Source: a virus. Taken from it: a stretch of 64,000 nt of DNA. The position numbers were made by a program, and so were the translations under genes. Under the pieces are notes generated by a model. It ran no database searches, was not told the origin of the DNA, and saw nothing but the letters and a program-made list of their open reading frames with translations. The stretch is from positions 1 through 64,000 of the IMG/VR virus record IMGVR_UViG_3300025013_000002. One strand, given 5' to 3'. Shown here piece by piece: positions 32,060 through 39,638 of the stretch. Positions within the stretch are counted from its first letter, which is position 1, and every line of letters starts with the position of its first letter.

Positions 32060-32334
32060 TTTCCCAACTCCTCCCTTTCCTTGTAAGCAGCGACCGAGAC
32101 TTCCAGTGGCACCACCGGGGTGAGCATCTGTGGCGAAAATGGGTAGCCGAAAGTAAGCTGCCCGACCCAGATCTTCCGGTGCTTCATGAGGTCCGCGAGA
32201 TCAGTGTCGTCCAGTTCCCAGCAGGTCCAGACTAACCCCGTTGTGTCCTTGCAAATCAGCGCAGGAAGATCCAGGTACTCGGGCTGATCCTTGCCTAAAA
32301 TTACGTTCTGCCCTTTAAAACTCGTGGGTTTCAC
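32056..32334 (-). CDS. Conserved small phage protein
   Basis: 92 residues. FKGQNVILGKDQPEYLDLPA, TCWEL and VGQLTFGYPFSPQMLTP follow a pattern I recognise across many phages and plasmids; no function is known. Overlaps both neighbours. Confidence 0.8.
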   Translation of the reverse strand: MKPTSFKGQNVILGKDQPEYLDLPALICKDTTGLVWTCWELDDTDLADLMKHRKIWVGQLTFGYPFSPQMLTPVVPLEVSVAAYKEREELGK

Positions 32335-32513
32335 TCCTCAAACTCCTTCGCGATAAAGCTCGCTCTGTAATGTAACTCCAAAAAATTGTTGTCTTCCGGG
32401 TGGTTGAGTACGTGGTCCATCAGCCTGTTTAAAATCTGGCTGAAGATTGGGCCTGGCTTCAGGCCCATCTCAATGAGGTCCGATTCCTTCAAGGCTAAGT
32501 CAGCGAAGTTCAT
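32331..32513 (-). CDS. Small protein like the CCA-enzyme C-terminal motif
   Basis: 60 residues. LIEMGLKPGPIFSQILNRLM and VLNHPEDN resemble the G-x-KPGPxxGxIL helix at the end of tRNA nucleotidyltransferases, but the catalytic nucleotidyltransferase part is absent. Such free-standing modules occur in phages. It might bind tRNA ends; that is inference. Confidence 0.6.
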   Translation of the reverse strand: MNFADLALKESDLIEMGLKPGPIFSQILNRLMDHVLNHPEDNNFLELHYRASFIAKEFEE

Positions 32514-32521
32514 TTCCTCTC

Positions 32522-32680
32522 CTATCCCAAATACCTGTTAGGTGCAGCACCTCTACCCAAATTCATCTGCCATTTCAGGTGGCCTCTGGCCCACCAGTCC
32601 TTCAACTCTTGGAGGGTAAAATTTCCGGCGAAGCACCCAACGCCCTTCTCCCTCAACCACTTGACTCGCTTGCCTCTCAT
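32522..32680 (-). CDS. 52-residue basic protein
   Basis: ATG start with a modest ribosome site. Basic N-terminus (MRGKRVKWLREKG) and tryptophans (ELKDWWARGHLKWQ). Could bind nucleic acid. Fills the only gap between two well-supported genes. Confidence 0.55.
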   Translation of the reverse strand: MRGKRVKWLREKGVGCFAGNFTLQELKDWWARGHLKWQMNLGRGAAPNRYLG

Positions 32681-32684
32681 TTTT

Positions 32685-33077
32685 CTACCTCATGCTCTGC
32701 ACCAAGTTGTGGCTGCAGTAGCCGTTTTTGGCTACGCTGATCGCCTCGCCTGTTGAAATAAAATACCCGCCCAAATCCCAGTCCTTAACCAGGTCTCGCA
32801 AATAACCGTAACTGATTCCTAAAATGTAGGCAGCGTCTTTCCGCGTGTAGCCTTCCGACGCCACTTGAATAACGTCCTCTTTCGAGACGCAGCGGGAGCT
32901 GGCTCTGGTGTGAGGGTACAAGTGGGTCATGCCATTTTTACGAATCACCTCCCCGAAATTCCTTAAGCTAAGCCCCAACCTCTTAGCAGCAGCACGCTGG
33001 TTCAATCCAGCGACTCCAACGCAGTCGGCGTAGGTGATGCCACATTGAGGGAAGAGGATTTTGTTGGTGTTGGTCAA
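32685..33077 (-). CDS. Helix-turn-helix DNA-binding protein
   Basis: 130 residues. I choose TTG at 33,077 because ATGGAGGAAATT just upstream provides GGAGG at the right spacing, whereas the ATG at 33,089 lacks a site. Two helix-turn-helix-like units are visible: NQRAAAKRLGLSLRNFGEVI and YTRKDAAYILGISYGYLRDL. A regulator for one of the palindrome families is an obvious but unproven possibility. An ATTCA-N4-TGAAT palindrome lies directly upstream. Confidence 0.75.
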   Translation of the reverse strand: MTNTNKILFPQCGITYADCVGVAGLNQRAAAKRLGLSLRNFGEVIRKNGMTHLYPHTRASSRCVSKEDVIQVASEGYTRKDAAYILGISYGYLRDLVKDWDLGGYFISTGEAISVAKNGYCSHNLVQSMR

Positions 33078-33093
33078 AATTTCCTCCATTTCT

Positions 33094-33107
33094 ATTCAGA
33101 TGTGAAT
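33094..33107. repeat. ATTCA-N4-TGAAT palindrome
   Basis: Copy ATTCAGATGTGAAT immediately before the helix-turn-helix gene. Confidence 0.8.
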
Positions 33108-33110
33108 TTG

Positions 33111-33380
33111 TTAGGGCAAAAGGATTTCCATGTCGTCATCAGGGTGCAGAGGAGTCACCTTCAAGGCTCCTCTTCCTCCCAAGGTGTCGAGCAAATCCTC
33201 GCACCAGAGCCAACTCCTACGACGGCTTCTATACTCCTTCTCGTACCACGCCACCTCCCTCTCCAACCCTTGGTACGGGTTTTGAATTTTATCGTAGGGA
33301 AGTGGAGGGCGCTGAGCGTGAACATCAGCGACTGCTCTTTCCGCCACCTGTTTTCTTAGCAACCTACCTGCTTTGCCCAT
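33111..33380 (-). CDS. Small basic protein
   Basis: 89 residues, arginine-rich (MGKAGRLLRKQVAERAVAD, YRSRRRSWLWCEDLL). No family recognised. Confidence 0.65.
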   Translation of the reverse strand: MGKAGRLLRKQVAERAVADVHAQRPPLPYDKIQNPYQGLEREVAWYEKEYRSRRRSWLWCEDLLDTLGGRGALKVTPLHPDDDMEILLP

Positions 33381-33394
33381 TTTTTTTTACTCCT

Positions 33395-33700
33395 TTATTT
33401 ATACCTCACGACGGGCTCTGCGGCGTCCTCTTGGCACTTCATTGGCTGACTGGGTTGATCAGGATAACCTCCTTTTTGGTTAACCTGAATCACGGTCACG
33501 TTGTCCTCGAACCCGTAGTTGCCGTTGTCAGAGGTACTCGTGACCGCCAGAAATTGTAAGCCGAATTTGCAGAACGGCCTCACAAAAATTGTGGCTTGTG
33601 TTCCTCCCTTTTCGGTAGGCACGCGTCGAACCTCGGTCCCTGCCTGGGCTGCTCCAGCGCCGAGACACCAAACTATAAAAGCTGCTGCGAAAATTCTCAT
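33395..33700 (-). CDS. Exported protein with signal peptide
   Basis: 101 residues. MRIFAAAFIVWCLGAGAAQA is a typical signal peptide with an AQA cleavage site. The mature part is beta-rich with two cysteines (FCKFG, MKCQED) that could form a disulfide. Exported phage proteins may act in the periplasm in lysis or exclusion. Confidence 0.75.
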   Translation of the reverse strand: MRIFAAAFIVWCLGAGAAQAGTEVRRVPTEKGGTQATIFVRPFCKFGLQFLAVTSTSDNGNYGFEDNVTVIQVNQKGGYPDQPSQPMKCQEDAAEPVVRYK

Positions 33701-33711
33701 TTTTATTTCTC

Positions 33712-34803
33712 CTATTCCGCCGCCTTCACGTTCAATAAAGGCTTGATATGGTCAATCACCCTCACGGTGACTCCCTCCTGCTTTGCCAGCACGTAATTGA
33801 TGTCCTTGTAGGCGGCGGGTGCCTCATCTAGGATCGAACGGTCGGTCGAGCAGATGATCCCGCGCATCCCGTCCTTGAACTCCTGATAATCCAGCGTCTT
33901 CTTCGCCTGATTCCTGCCCATGACCCTACCGCAGCCGTGAGACGCCGAGGAGAGATAATGAGTCTCGCCCAAGCCCTCCGTGATATAAACCCCGTCCCGC
34001 ATGTTGGCGGGGATTACGCCGAGCTGCCCAAGGTCCGCTGGAGTCGCACCTTTGCGGTGCAGGACTCCTTCAGCAGTTACAACGGCGTGATTGTGGTTCT
34101 CGTTGATGAGGTTCTTCATCAGGAGCTTGGAGACCTGAGAAATCCCAAGCACACCCAGAACCGCCTTCATCATCCTCAATCGGTTCTCCAGTGCCCACTC
34201 AAGAGCGAAATTCATGTCCTGAAGGTACGCCTGTCCAAGCTCAGATTCAAGCTGGAACATCCGGCCCTGCTTCATATACCAGCCGCCGATTGTGTGACCT
34301 ACGTTTCTGGAGCCTGAGTGGATCGTGATGCAGAGACTACCGGCTTGGTTCTCGCCCAACTCGATGAAATGATTTCCACCACCTAGCGTTCCGAGTTGAG
34401 TGCCTACTTTAGCCTGGACCTTCTGGAGTGTATTTTTGTCCAGCGCTTCGGACTTGAATTTTCTTGAGTAACTTTTCTCCGAAGCATGTGAGGAGAACCC
34501 CGTAGGGATTACCTTCAGGATGTCGTTGTAGATGCCACGCAGCGTTGTGACCTCAGCAGCGACCATCTGCGTGTCCAAGCAGCACATGCCACACCCGATG
34601 TCGTATCCGACGAAACTCGGAGATATCATCCCATCCAGGAGAGCTACCCCTCCAATCGGCAGGTCGTAACCTGCGTGGACATCAGGCATGATCGCCAGCT
34701 TCTTCAGGCAATCCAATTCCAGTACATCAAAAATCTGCTGCTGAGCGGACTGCTCAATTTCCTCCAGCGGAACCATCGAGAACAACTTGTCGAGCTTACT
34801 CAT
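33712..34803 (-). CDS. rtcB: RtcB-type RNA ligase
   Basis: 363 residues. RtcB motifs in order: MPDVHAGYDLPIG, GYDIGCGM (metal cysteine), GTLGGGNHFIEL, IHSGSRNVG, ENHNHA and SASHGCGRVMGR with the histidine that accepts GMP. RtcB joins 2',3'-cyclic phosphate and 5'-OH RNA ends. In phages it can repair tRNAs cleaved by host defence nucleases, which suits a phage that also carries a tRNA. Shorter than E. coli RtcB (about 408 residues). Confidence 0.95.
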   Translation of the reverse strand: MSKLDKLFSMVPLEEIEQSAQQQIFDVLELDCLKKLAIMPDVHAGYDLPIGGVALLDGMISPSFVGYDIGCGMCCLDTQMVAAEVTTLRGIYNDILKVIPTGFSSHASEKSYSRKFKSEALDKNTLQKVQAKVGTQLGTLGGGNHFIELGENQAGSLCITIHSGSRNVGHTIGGWYMKQGRMFQLESELGQAYLQDMNFALEWALENRLRMMKAVLGVLGISQVSKLLMKNLINENHNHAVVTAEGVLHRKGATPADLGQLGVIPANMRDGVYITEGLGETHYLSSASHGCGRVMGRNQAKKTLDYQEFKDGMRGIICSTDRSILDEAPAAYKDINYVLAKQEGVTVRVIDHIKPLLNVKAAE

Positions 34804-34816
34804 CTCTCCCTCCTAA

Positions 34817-34830
34817 ATTCACTTCCGAAT
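34817..34830. repeat. ATTCA-N4-TGAAT palindrome, one mismatch
   Basis: Copy ATTCACTTCCGAAT just upstream of the GGAGGG site of the rtcB gene. Confidence 0.7.
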
Positions 34831-34839
34831 TCCTACTCC

Positions 34840-34870
34840 AAAAGGAAGCGGCCTCCAAGAAACCGCCTCC
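34840..34870 (-). terminator. Rho-independent terminator
   Basis: On the minus strand GGAGGCGG pairs with CCGCTTCC and is followed by TTTTGG, eight bases beyond the stop of the MarR-like gene. It separates the regulator from rtcB. Confidence 0.75.
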
Positions 34871-34877
34871 CTCCAAA

Positions 34878-35234
34878 TCAACCCTCAATAATATCCGAGA
34901 TCTCCTTCAGCACTTTCTTCCCCTTCGCCGTCAGATAAACCGCGTTCGCCTTTCGGTCATCTACGTCGGGGCGCTGTGCAACCAACTCGTAACCAGCTTT
35001 CGTTTTATTCCCATTGTCGGATTCTACCAGGTAGACCGAAAGTTTTTTGACGTTTCGAGAAACGGTACCTTGGGGCCACCCAAGTTTCTCCGCTATTTTC
35101 GGTTGCGTGATCCCATCCTGCTCAGCGATTGCCAGTAAAAGCATGACGTGCTGCAGGGGAAGTTCTGCGAATATTTTTTCCAGCACATGCTGCGCCTTCT
35201 TGAACTTCACGAGACCACTTGTTAATCCAGCCAT
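34878..35234 (-). CDS. MarR-like winged-helix regulator, copy 2
   Basis: 118 residues. ITQPKIAEKLGWPQGTVSRN is the recognition helix-turn-helix and the wing is followed by VYLTAKGKKVLKEISDI, the usual MarR C-terminal strand and helix. Its neighbour at 35,327 is a diverged paralogue. Between them lies an imperfect palindrome (ATTCACAATCGAAT near 35,290), so self-regulation is likely. Confidence 0.8.
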   Translation of the reverse strand: MAGLTSGLVKFKKAQHVLEKIFAELPLQHVMLLLAIAEQDGITQPKIAEKLGWPQGTVSRNVKKLSVYLVESDNGNKTKAGYELVAQRPDVDDRKANAVYLTAKGKKVLKEISDIIEG

Positions 35235-35326
35235 TTTGTTTTCCTCCTTGTTTTGGTTTTATTTTCTAAGCCAGCAATTCAAATTAGAATTTACATTCGA
35301 TTGTGAATTGCCTAACTCAAAAATTT

Positions 35327-35683
35327 TTAAGCTGAGGATTCCACGATGGACCTCAACTCCTTGAAAATCTGCCTTCCTCTAATCGACAGGACCACTTCTC
35401 GTTCACGGCGGTTCTCCAAGCTGATTCTCAAATTGATCAGCCCGTAGCCCATTTTCACCGTCCTCTTGGAATCTATAGCGACCAAATAAGATGGACCCAG
35501 CAGCCTCAACATATTTGTTAAGGTGGCTCTGCCCAGCTTAGAAAGGTCCTTCAAATCCGAGATTGTGATTCCTTCTTGCTCAGCTACCAGCAAGAATAGG
35601 TTTATCAACGAGGACGAAATGCCTTTAAATCTCTCTCCGTACAACTCCTGGAATCGCTCAGCGTAAGCAGGGTCGAGAGGCAT
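35327..35683 (-). CDS. MarR-like winged-helix regulator, copy 1
   Basis: 118 residues from the ATG at 35,683 with TGGAG upstream. ITISDLKDLSKLGRATLTNM is the helix-turn-helix; VVLSIRGRQIFKELRSIV matches the end of its twin. The segment FKGISSSLINLFLLVAEQEG aligns with LPLQHVMLLLAIAEQDG in copy 2. A strong promoter sits upstream. Confidence 0.78.
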   Translation of the reverse strand: MPLDPAYAERFQELYGERFKGISSSLINLFLLVAEQEGITISDLKDLSKLGRATLTNMLRLLGPSYLVAIDSKRTVKMGYGLINLRISLENRREREVVLSIRGRQIFKELRSIVESSA

Positions 35684-35714
35684 GTCGTCTCCAGTTGGTA
35701 TCCATTTGTGATTA

Positions 35715-35743
35715 AGAATACACATCTGATCCGAGAGTGTCAA
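35715..35743 (-). promoter_or_regulatory. Promoter of the MarR-like pair
   Basis: TTGACA (35,738-35,743), 17-bp spacer, TATTCT (35,715-35,720). The spacer contains ATCAGATGTGTATT, a weakened form of the ATTCA-N4-TGAAT palindrome. Confidence 0.75.
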
Positions 35744-35786
35744 GCGGTTTGACTCAGATTTTCAAAACAAGGAGGTTTGAATTGTT

Positions 35787-36545
35787 CTACTCGGCCACCT
35801 CGATGTCGTCGAAGCAACCAGGAAACCTCGCTTGCATCAACCTGAGAAGCGGCATTGAAACCTCTCGCATTTGCGGATGTGCTGCTTTCGCCGTCCTGAG
35901 TTTGAAGAACAGGCGCCACTCTCGGAGATTTGCGGTCATTACGAGTTCTGTTTTTAGGCTGTTGGGGAGGACCGAACGGGCTTGCTCGGGACGCTCACCA
36001 AGGTGGCGTTGGCGCAAGTAGTTGTCCTCAGCCAGTTGCATTGAATAAAGCCAGCCGGTCATCGGGTCGCCTAATTCTTCCAGCGTGGCTCTTGCTGCGT
36101 CGTCAGTCGCGATGCTTGCTTCGCCCGGCAGCAACTGAGGATACCAAGGCGGTATCATGAACCCCAAGCTCTGAGGTAGCCACTCCGCATCACAAGCAGG
36201 GCAAGTAACCTCCGCGTACCTAGCCTCCATAGACCCACCACAAGCGCCACATACCACTCGTGCGGCGTAATCACAATAGCGAGTCGATTCCTGACTGAAG
36301 CTCGCGATCCGGTGTCGCACAAGCTCGTGCGAGACACCCCGGGCACACACAAACCTAACCGAAGCTGCAGCATGTTCTAAAACAGACTCGTGGCCGCGCT
36401 TCAGGATCATCGCTACGAACTTCTCTGCGGAGTCCTCGGTGATCTTGTCCTCTGACTTGTAGCAGGTCCTGCCTGCGAGTTCGATCAGCTTCAGGGCGTC
36501 CGGGGTGGAGGATATGATTTCTACTGAGGGTTTTATAAGTCTCAC
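35787..36545 (-). CDS. thyX: Flavin-dependent thymidylate synthase ThyX with zinc-ribbon insert
   Basis: 252 residues from GTG at 36,545 (GTGA overlap with the upstream gene). ThyX signature RHRIASFSQESTRY is complete, with later LPNSLKTELVMTANLREW. It makes dTMP from dUMP with folate and FAD. Unusual is an insert right after the signature: VVCGACGGSMEARY and VTCPACDAEW give four cysteines, a zinc ribbon not part of typical ThyX. Confidence 0.93.
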   Translation of the reverse strand: MRLIKPSVEIISSTPDALKLIELAGRTCYKSEDKITEDSAEKFVAMILKRGHESVLEHAAASVRFVCARGVSHELVRHRIASFSQESTRYCDYAARVVCGACGGSMEARYAEVTCPACDAEWLPQSLGFMIPPWYPQLLPGEASIATDDAARATLEELGDPMTGWLYSMQLAEDNYLRQRHLGERPEQARSVLPNSLKTELVMTANLREWRLFFKLRTAKAAHPQMREVSMPLLRLMQARFPGCFDDIEVAE

Positions 36546-36829
36546 GCGGCCATCTCCTCTTCGATCCCCACAGGACTCACCGACCACTCGCGATCATCAG
36601 AGCCGATTTCGTAATTCAGGTCAATCCACTTTTTGAATCTTGCTGCCAAGACTTCTCCAAAGTGGTGCATCAGAATCCGCTGTCCGGTCAGGATCACCGA
36701 ACTGTGGCTGAAGGATCGTCTGATTTCATCCAGCATCCCTGGGGCGTACATCTTTATCTCCCAGTGACAGTTTCCCGCAGCCAAAACTTCCTCGATCTCC
36801 ACAGCGAACTTTTTGATGTCGATAAGCAT
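36542..36829 (-). CDS. Unknown small protein
   Basis: 95 residues, preceding and coupled to thyX. NCHWEIKMYAPGMLDEIRRS and GEVLAARFKKWIDLNYEIG suggest an alpha/beta fold. No motif recognised. Confidence 0.72.
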   Translation of the reverse strand: MLIDIKKFAVEIEEVLAAGNCHWEIKMYAPGMLDEIRRSFSHSSVILTGQRILMHHFGEVLAARFKKWIDLNYEIGSDDREWSVSPVGIEEEMAA

Positions 36830-36843
36830 TTACTTCCTCCTAG

Positions 36844-36857
36844 ATTCAGATGTGAAT
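36844..36857. repeat. ATTCA-N4-TGAAT palindrome
   Basis: Copy ATTCAGATGTGAAT directly before the AGGAGG site of the gene at 36,542. Confidence 0.8.
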
Positions 36858-36865
36858 TCATTGAA

Positions 36866-37471
36866 TTAAAAATGTCGATATTCCCTAGCCAATTTTAAAA
36901 CTTTCCTCACGTATTTCGGATTCCTCTTGCCTCTGCTGAAAGCCCCAGTGCCTAAATTATAAACCTGAAGCCCGTTCCGGACCCCATACTTCGTCACGTA
37001 CTCCTTCAGGATTTCAGCAGAGCACCTGATGTTAACCTCGGGATCGTACTTTTCAGACTCCTTCGTAATTAAGGGGAACCGGTCGGCGTGGGCTTTGAAG
37101 TCCACCTGCCCAGAGCCCTTCGCACCGGTCCTACTTCTAGCGAAGGGGTAGCCCTCGGACTCAGCAGTGATGACCCCGACTAAAAGGCTCAGGTCCAGGC
37201 GTTGCTCTTTCGCCGCAGCAATGGTAGCTGCTGCCTGGTACTCAGCCAGCTCAGGCCAAAGCCGCTCGTTCTTCTCCATGTACCACAGCGTCAGCCGCTG
37301 GGTTGCTGCGTTGACTTCCTGCTTTTTACCTTCGACCAAAACTTGGGCTTTCTGATCCACCTTCTGGACTTCCAAGAGCGCCTTGGTTGCGACCGCAGTT
37401 GCCGCTGCTGTTAAAATCACCAGCACAACTCCGATCTGGGCCAGGTGAGCCACCCGGATTTTAAGCCTCAT
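36866..37471 (-). CDS. Membrane-anchored lytic transglycosylase
   Basis: 201 residues. One membrane segment at residues 12-32 (IGVVLVILTAAATAVATKAL), then a coiled region, then an SLT domain: VGVITAESEGYPFARS with the catalytic glutamate, GAKGSGQVDF and VYNLGTGAFSRGK. It cuts peptidoglycan, for lysis or for local wall opening. The start overlaps the small ribbon-helix-helix gene by 11 bases. Confidence 0.88.
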   Translation of the reverse strand: MRLKIRVAHLAQIGVVLVILTAAATAVATKALLEVQKVDQKAQVLVEGKKQEVNAATQRLTLWYMEKNERLWPELAEYQAAATIAAAKEQRLDLSLLVGVITAESEGYPFARSRTGAKGSGQVDFKAHADRFPLITKESEKYDPEVNIRCSAEILKEYVTKYGVRNGLQVYNLGTGAFSRGKRNPKYVRKVLKLAREYRHF

Positions 37472-37616
37472 TTGCTGCTCCTTTTCTCAAAACGTACTCC
37501 TTGTCGATCAACTCTCTGAGGATCAGGGATTTGTTGGATTTCCCTGTTCCTAATCTGACGAGTTCCTCTAGTTTTTTAGTAGTGTCCTCGTCGAGTGCGA
37601 TGCAGTGCTTGACCAT
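37461..37616 (-). CDS. Ribbon-helix-helix (CopG-like) protein
   Basis: 51 residues from ATG at 37,616 (a GTG sits one codon before) behind AAAAGGAGGTGA. KHCIALDEDTTKKLEELVRL, then KSNKSLILRELIDKEY, is the strand plus two helices of the Arc/MetJ/CopG family. Such dimers bind palindromic operators, so this is a candidate reader of the repeats in this genome; no direct proof. Confidence 0.75.
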   Translation of the reverse strand: MVKHCIALDEDTTKKLEELVRLGTGKSNKSLILRELIDKEYVLRKGAANEA

Positions 37617-37637
37617 CACTTTTTAAATCACCTCCTT

Positions 37638-37817
37638 TTATTTGATATCCTGAGCGGTTCCTACAATTTTTACCCTCGATGTGTCGCCCCACCTAGCGAT
37701 GGCAGATCCGCTTTGCTGAAGGCTCAGTTTAATTTGGTATGCCTCCCAACGCATCCCCAACATAAAAATAATCCCCATCAACGCGGACGATACCACCAAC
37801 ACAAACAAAATTTTCAT
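37638..37817 (-). CDS. 59-residue membrane or exported protein
   Basis: ATG behind GGAGGTGG. MKILFVLVVSSALMGIIFML is a membrane segment or uncleaved signal, followed by a polar domain of 35 residues. It is the first gene behind the 37.85 kb promoter and lies in front of the transglycosylase, so a lysis accessory such as an anti-holin or spanin is conceivable but not shown. Confidence 0.7.
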   Translation of the reverse strand: MKILFVLVVSSALMGIIFMLGMRWEAYQIKLSLQQSGSAIARWGDTSRVKIVGTAQDIK

Positions 37818-37851
37818 TTCAATCCACCTCCTTTATTTAAATTCAGATCTG

Positions 37852-37880
37852 AGTATATACCATCTCACCTACCAAGTCAA
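37852..37880 (-). promoter_or_regulatory. Promoter flanked by palindromes
   Basis: TTGACT (37,875-37,880), 17-bp spacer, TATACT (37,852-37,857). The exact palindrome TCAGATCTGA lies at 37,843-37,852, partly over the -10, and ATTCACTTGTGAAT lies upstream at 37,888-37,901. Confidence 0.8.
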
Positions 37881-37916
37881 GATAAAAATTCACTTGTGAA
37901 TTCCAACCGGAATAGC

Positions 37917-37939
37917 AAGGGCCTCATTAAGAGGCCCTT
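37917..37939 (-). terminator. Stem-loop, possible terminator
   Basis: AAGGGCCTC pairs with GAGGCCCTT around a five-base loop, upstream of the 37.85 kb promoter and downstream of the gene ending at 37,988. No U-run follows on the minus strand. Confidence 0.55.
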
Positions 37940-37987
37940 CAGGAAGCTTGGATATTTAATTGTGGCCCTACTTCAAACAAATGCTAC

Positions 37988-38143
37988 TCACTCCAGGGGA
38001 TCGTTAGGACAGGCGCCGTCTTCGTGATCGTCACACAAGGCAGCTTGCAGCGCGTCCCGGTGATCTTCCGTGAGCATTTCTGCTACGGCTTGGAGTTGGT
38101 TGAGGTGACGAGGGCAATTTTCGCAGTTAGGCAAGTGGGGCAT
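37988..38143 (-). CDS. 51-residue zinc protein
   Basis: ATG with AGGAGAG upstream. NCENCPRHL, LCDDHEDGAC provide three to four metal ligands. A possible promoter, TTGACC-16-TAATTT, lies at 38,193-38,220. Single-gene unit between two stem-loop/AT-rich spacers. Confidence 0.65.
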   Translation of the reverse strand: MPHLPNCENCPRHLNQLQAVAEMLTEDHRDALQAALCDDHEDGACPNDPLE

Positions 38144-38159
38144 TAAATCTCTCCTGTGT

Positions 38160-38459
38160 TCCATGGAATTTGTGGTTGAAAGACCACAACGTAAATTACT
38201 AAAAATAAATGAAAGGTCAATCGGTTTTGCTTTGTTTTTACCTATTCAGAAGCGTATTACTTTTCAGGTGAAAAGGCAAGGGAAAACTTGGGTTCGGAGC
38301 AACTTTTCTTAGCGCTAACTTAAAGATCTAATGATTACTTGGCCTTGCAACAAGACCAGATTAGTGATGTTGAATCTGGATTGTATAGTTGACTAATTTA
38401 CTAAACAACACTCAAATTAAAACCACATCTGAGCGATACAGTATACTCAAACCCACTAA
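38160..38459. other. AT-rich 300-bp spacer beside the serine recombinase
   Basis: No gene. AT-rich compared with neighbours, with one half-degenerate palindrome (ATTCAGAAGCGTAT near 38,250), an AGTATACT palindrome near 38,440, and a TTGACT sequence on the plus strand near 38,395. It lies directly behind the recombinase stop. A recombination site or an origin is possible; nothing decisive is seen. Confidence 0.5.
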
Positions 38460-39143
38460 TTAAACAGGACCAATCCTCACCAAGAGATTCTTGACGCCCT
38501 GCGAGGTCCAAACCTTTTTCTTCCTGGGAGTCTGGATTCCTGCTTCGGTCAATTGCTGAGCCAGCGCCGTTAAAGATGTGATGCCCTGACTCTGAAATTT
38601 GAGGATCTCGGGCTTCAACTTCTCGGCTCTGAGATCCGCCTTTGTTCGGTTTTTCAGGGAGCCTTGGATTCTGCCATCACTGAACTTCTCGGAATCTCTA
38701 TTCAAGTGGCAGGCCTTGCCCAACTGAACTCCCTTCGCCTTAGCCGCTTTCAGGCCGTTCTTGGTCCTCTCCCTGATCCTCTCCAGCTCGTACTCAGCTA
38801 CGCACCCGAGCACGTTCAGGACGAATCTGGAAGCGTTGGGGAAATCGCAGATGATGATCTCGACTCCGGAATCCAGGATCGCCCCGAGAAACGAGAGGCT
38901 TCTGGAGAGACGATCAAGTCTTGCTGTGATCAGCCTGCAGCCGGTCAACTCGCAGTAGTTCAGGGCCTCCTTCAAGACCGGTCTTGAAGGAGGCCCGCCG
39001 GATTCGACTTCTACAAATTCCTTGATGACTACGAGATTGTTCCTAGCAGCATATTCCGCCCGAATAGTCCTCTGCGCGTCAAGGCCATGCCTTTCCGACT
39101 GAGATTTAGTGCTCACCCTATCGTAGCTGACCACGCGCTCCAT
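38460..39143 (-). CDS. Small serine recombinase (resolvase/invertase family)
   Basis: 227 residues from the ATG at 39,143 behind AAGGAGG. SYDRVSTKSQ holds the nucleophilic serine (residue 11), followed by LITARLDRLSRS with the catalytic arginines and a C-terminal recognition region with LTALAQQLTEAGIQTPRKK. Members invert, resolve or integrate DNA. It lacks the large domain of phage integrases, so resolution, inversion or transposition is likelier than phage integration. Confidence 0.9.
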   Translation of the reverse strand: MERVVSYDRVSTKSQSERHGLDAQRTIRAEYAARNNLVVIKEFVEVESGGPPSRPVLKEALNYCELTGCRLITARLDRLSRSLSFLGAILDSGVEIIICDFPNASRFVLNVLGCVAEYELERIRERTKNGLKAAKAKGVQLGKACHLNRDSEKFSDGRIQGSLKNRTKADLRAEKLKPEILKFQSQGITSLTALAQQLTEAGIQTPRKKKVWTSQGVKNLLVRIGPV

Positions 39144-39144
39144 T

Positions 39145-39432
39145 TCAGACCTCCTTGAACTCGCCTTCCTTGGTTCTTGAAATGAATCCATTCTCCAGCA
39201 CAGTGAAGCGCACCTTGGCTCCACTTACAAATTTCAGTACGATGTCGCAGTCATATATCTCAGCATCTCCTAGCGAAAAAGCCGCAGCAAAGTCCCTTTC
39301 AATATCCTCCCGACCCCTTGGGGTATGATCGCTTTCCCAAGTAACCACCCACGCATCCTGCACCAATCCTCCGAAAATTTCATTGGCGGCTTCGAGCAGA
39401 TTCTTGTCCCTTCTGATCAAGTCAAACGACAT
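39145..39432 (-). CDS. Unknown small protein
   Basis: 95 residues from the ATG at 39,432, placed by GGAGGAG. Strands such as AEIYDCDIVLKFVSGAKVRFTV suggest a beta sandwich. No family recognised. Confidence 0.7.
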   Translation of the reverse strand: MSFDLIRRDKNLLEAANEIFGGLVQDAWVVTWESDHTPRGREDIERDFAAAFSLGDAEIYDCDIVLKFVSGAKVRFTVLENGFISRTKEGEFKEV

Positions 39433-39434
39433 TT

Positions 39435-39638
39435 TCACTCCTCCCTGATAAATTTCTGCAGGAGCAACACGATCTGCCCCGCTTGCTCCTTGGTGATCTC
39501 GATGCTGGTTTCAGTGTCGCTATGCCAGTGGTCCGCGCTGTGCTCCGTGTACTCCAGCAAGAGGTGCATAGGGAATACCTCGTATTCATGCAAGACGAAC
39601 GCGCAGGTTGGTATTAATTCAAGCTTGGTTTCTCTCAT
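39435..39638 (-). CDS. Unknown small protein
   Basis: 67 residues, ATG at 39,638 behind GGGAGAAGG. Ends EITKEQAGQIVLLLQKFIREE, an amphipathic helix. Histidine-rich centre (EHSADHWHSD). No function assigned. Confidence 0.7.
   Translation of the reverse strand: MRETKLELIPTCAFVLHEYEVFPMHLLLEYTEHSADHWHSDTETSIEITKEQAGQIVLLLQKFIREE

Noticed and set aside
38460-39143. Evidence that the window is an integrated prophage
   Set aside because: The recombinase lacks the large integrase domain, no att-like duplication or bacterial genes are visible, and operons look like a free phage genome.
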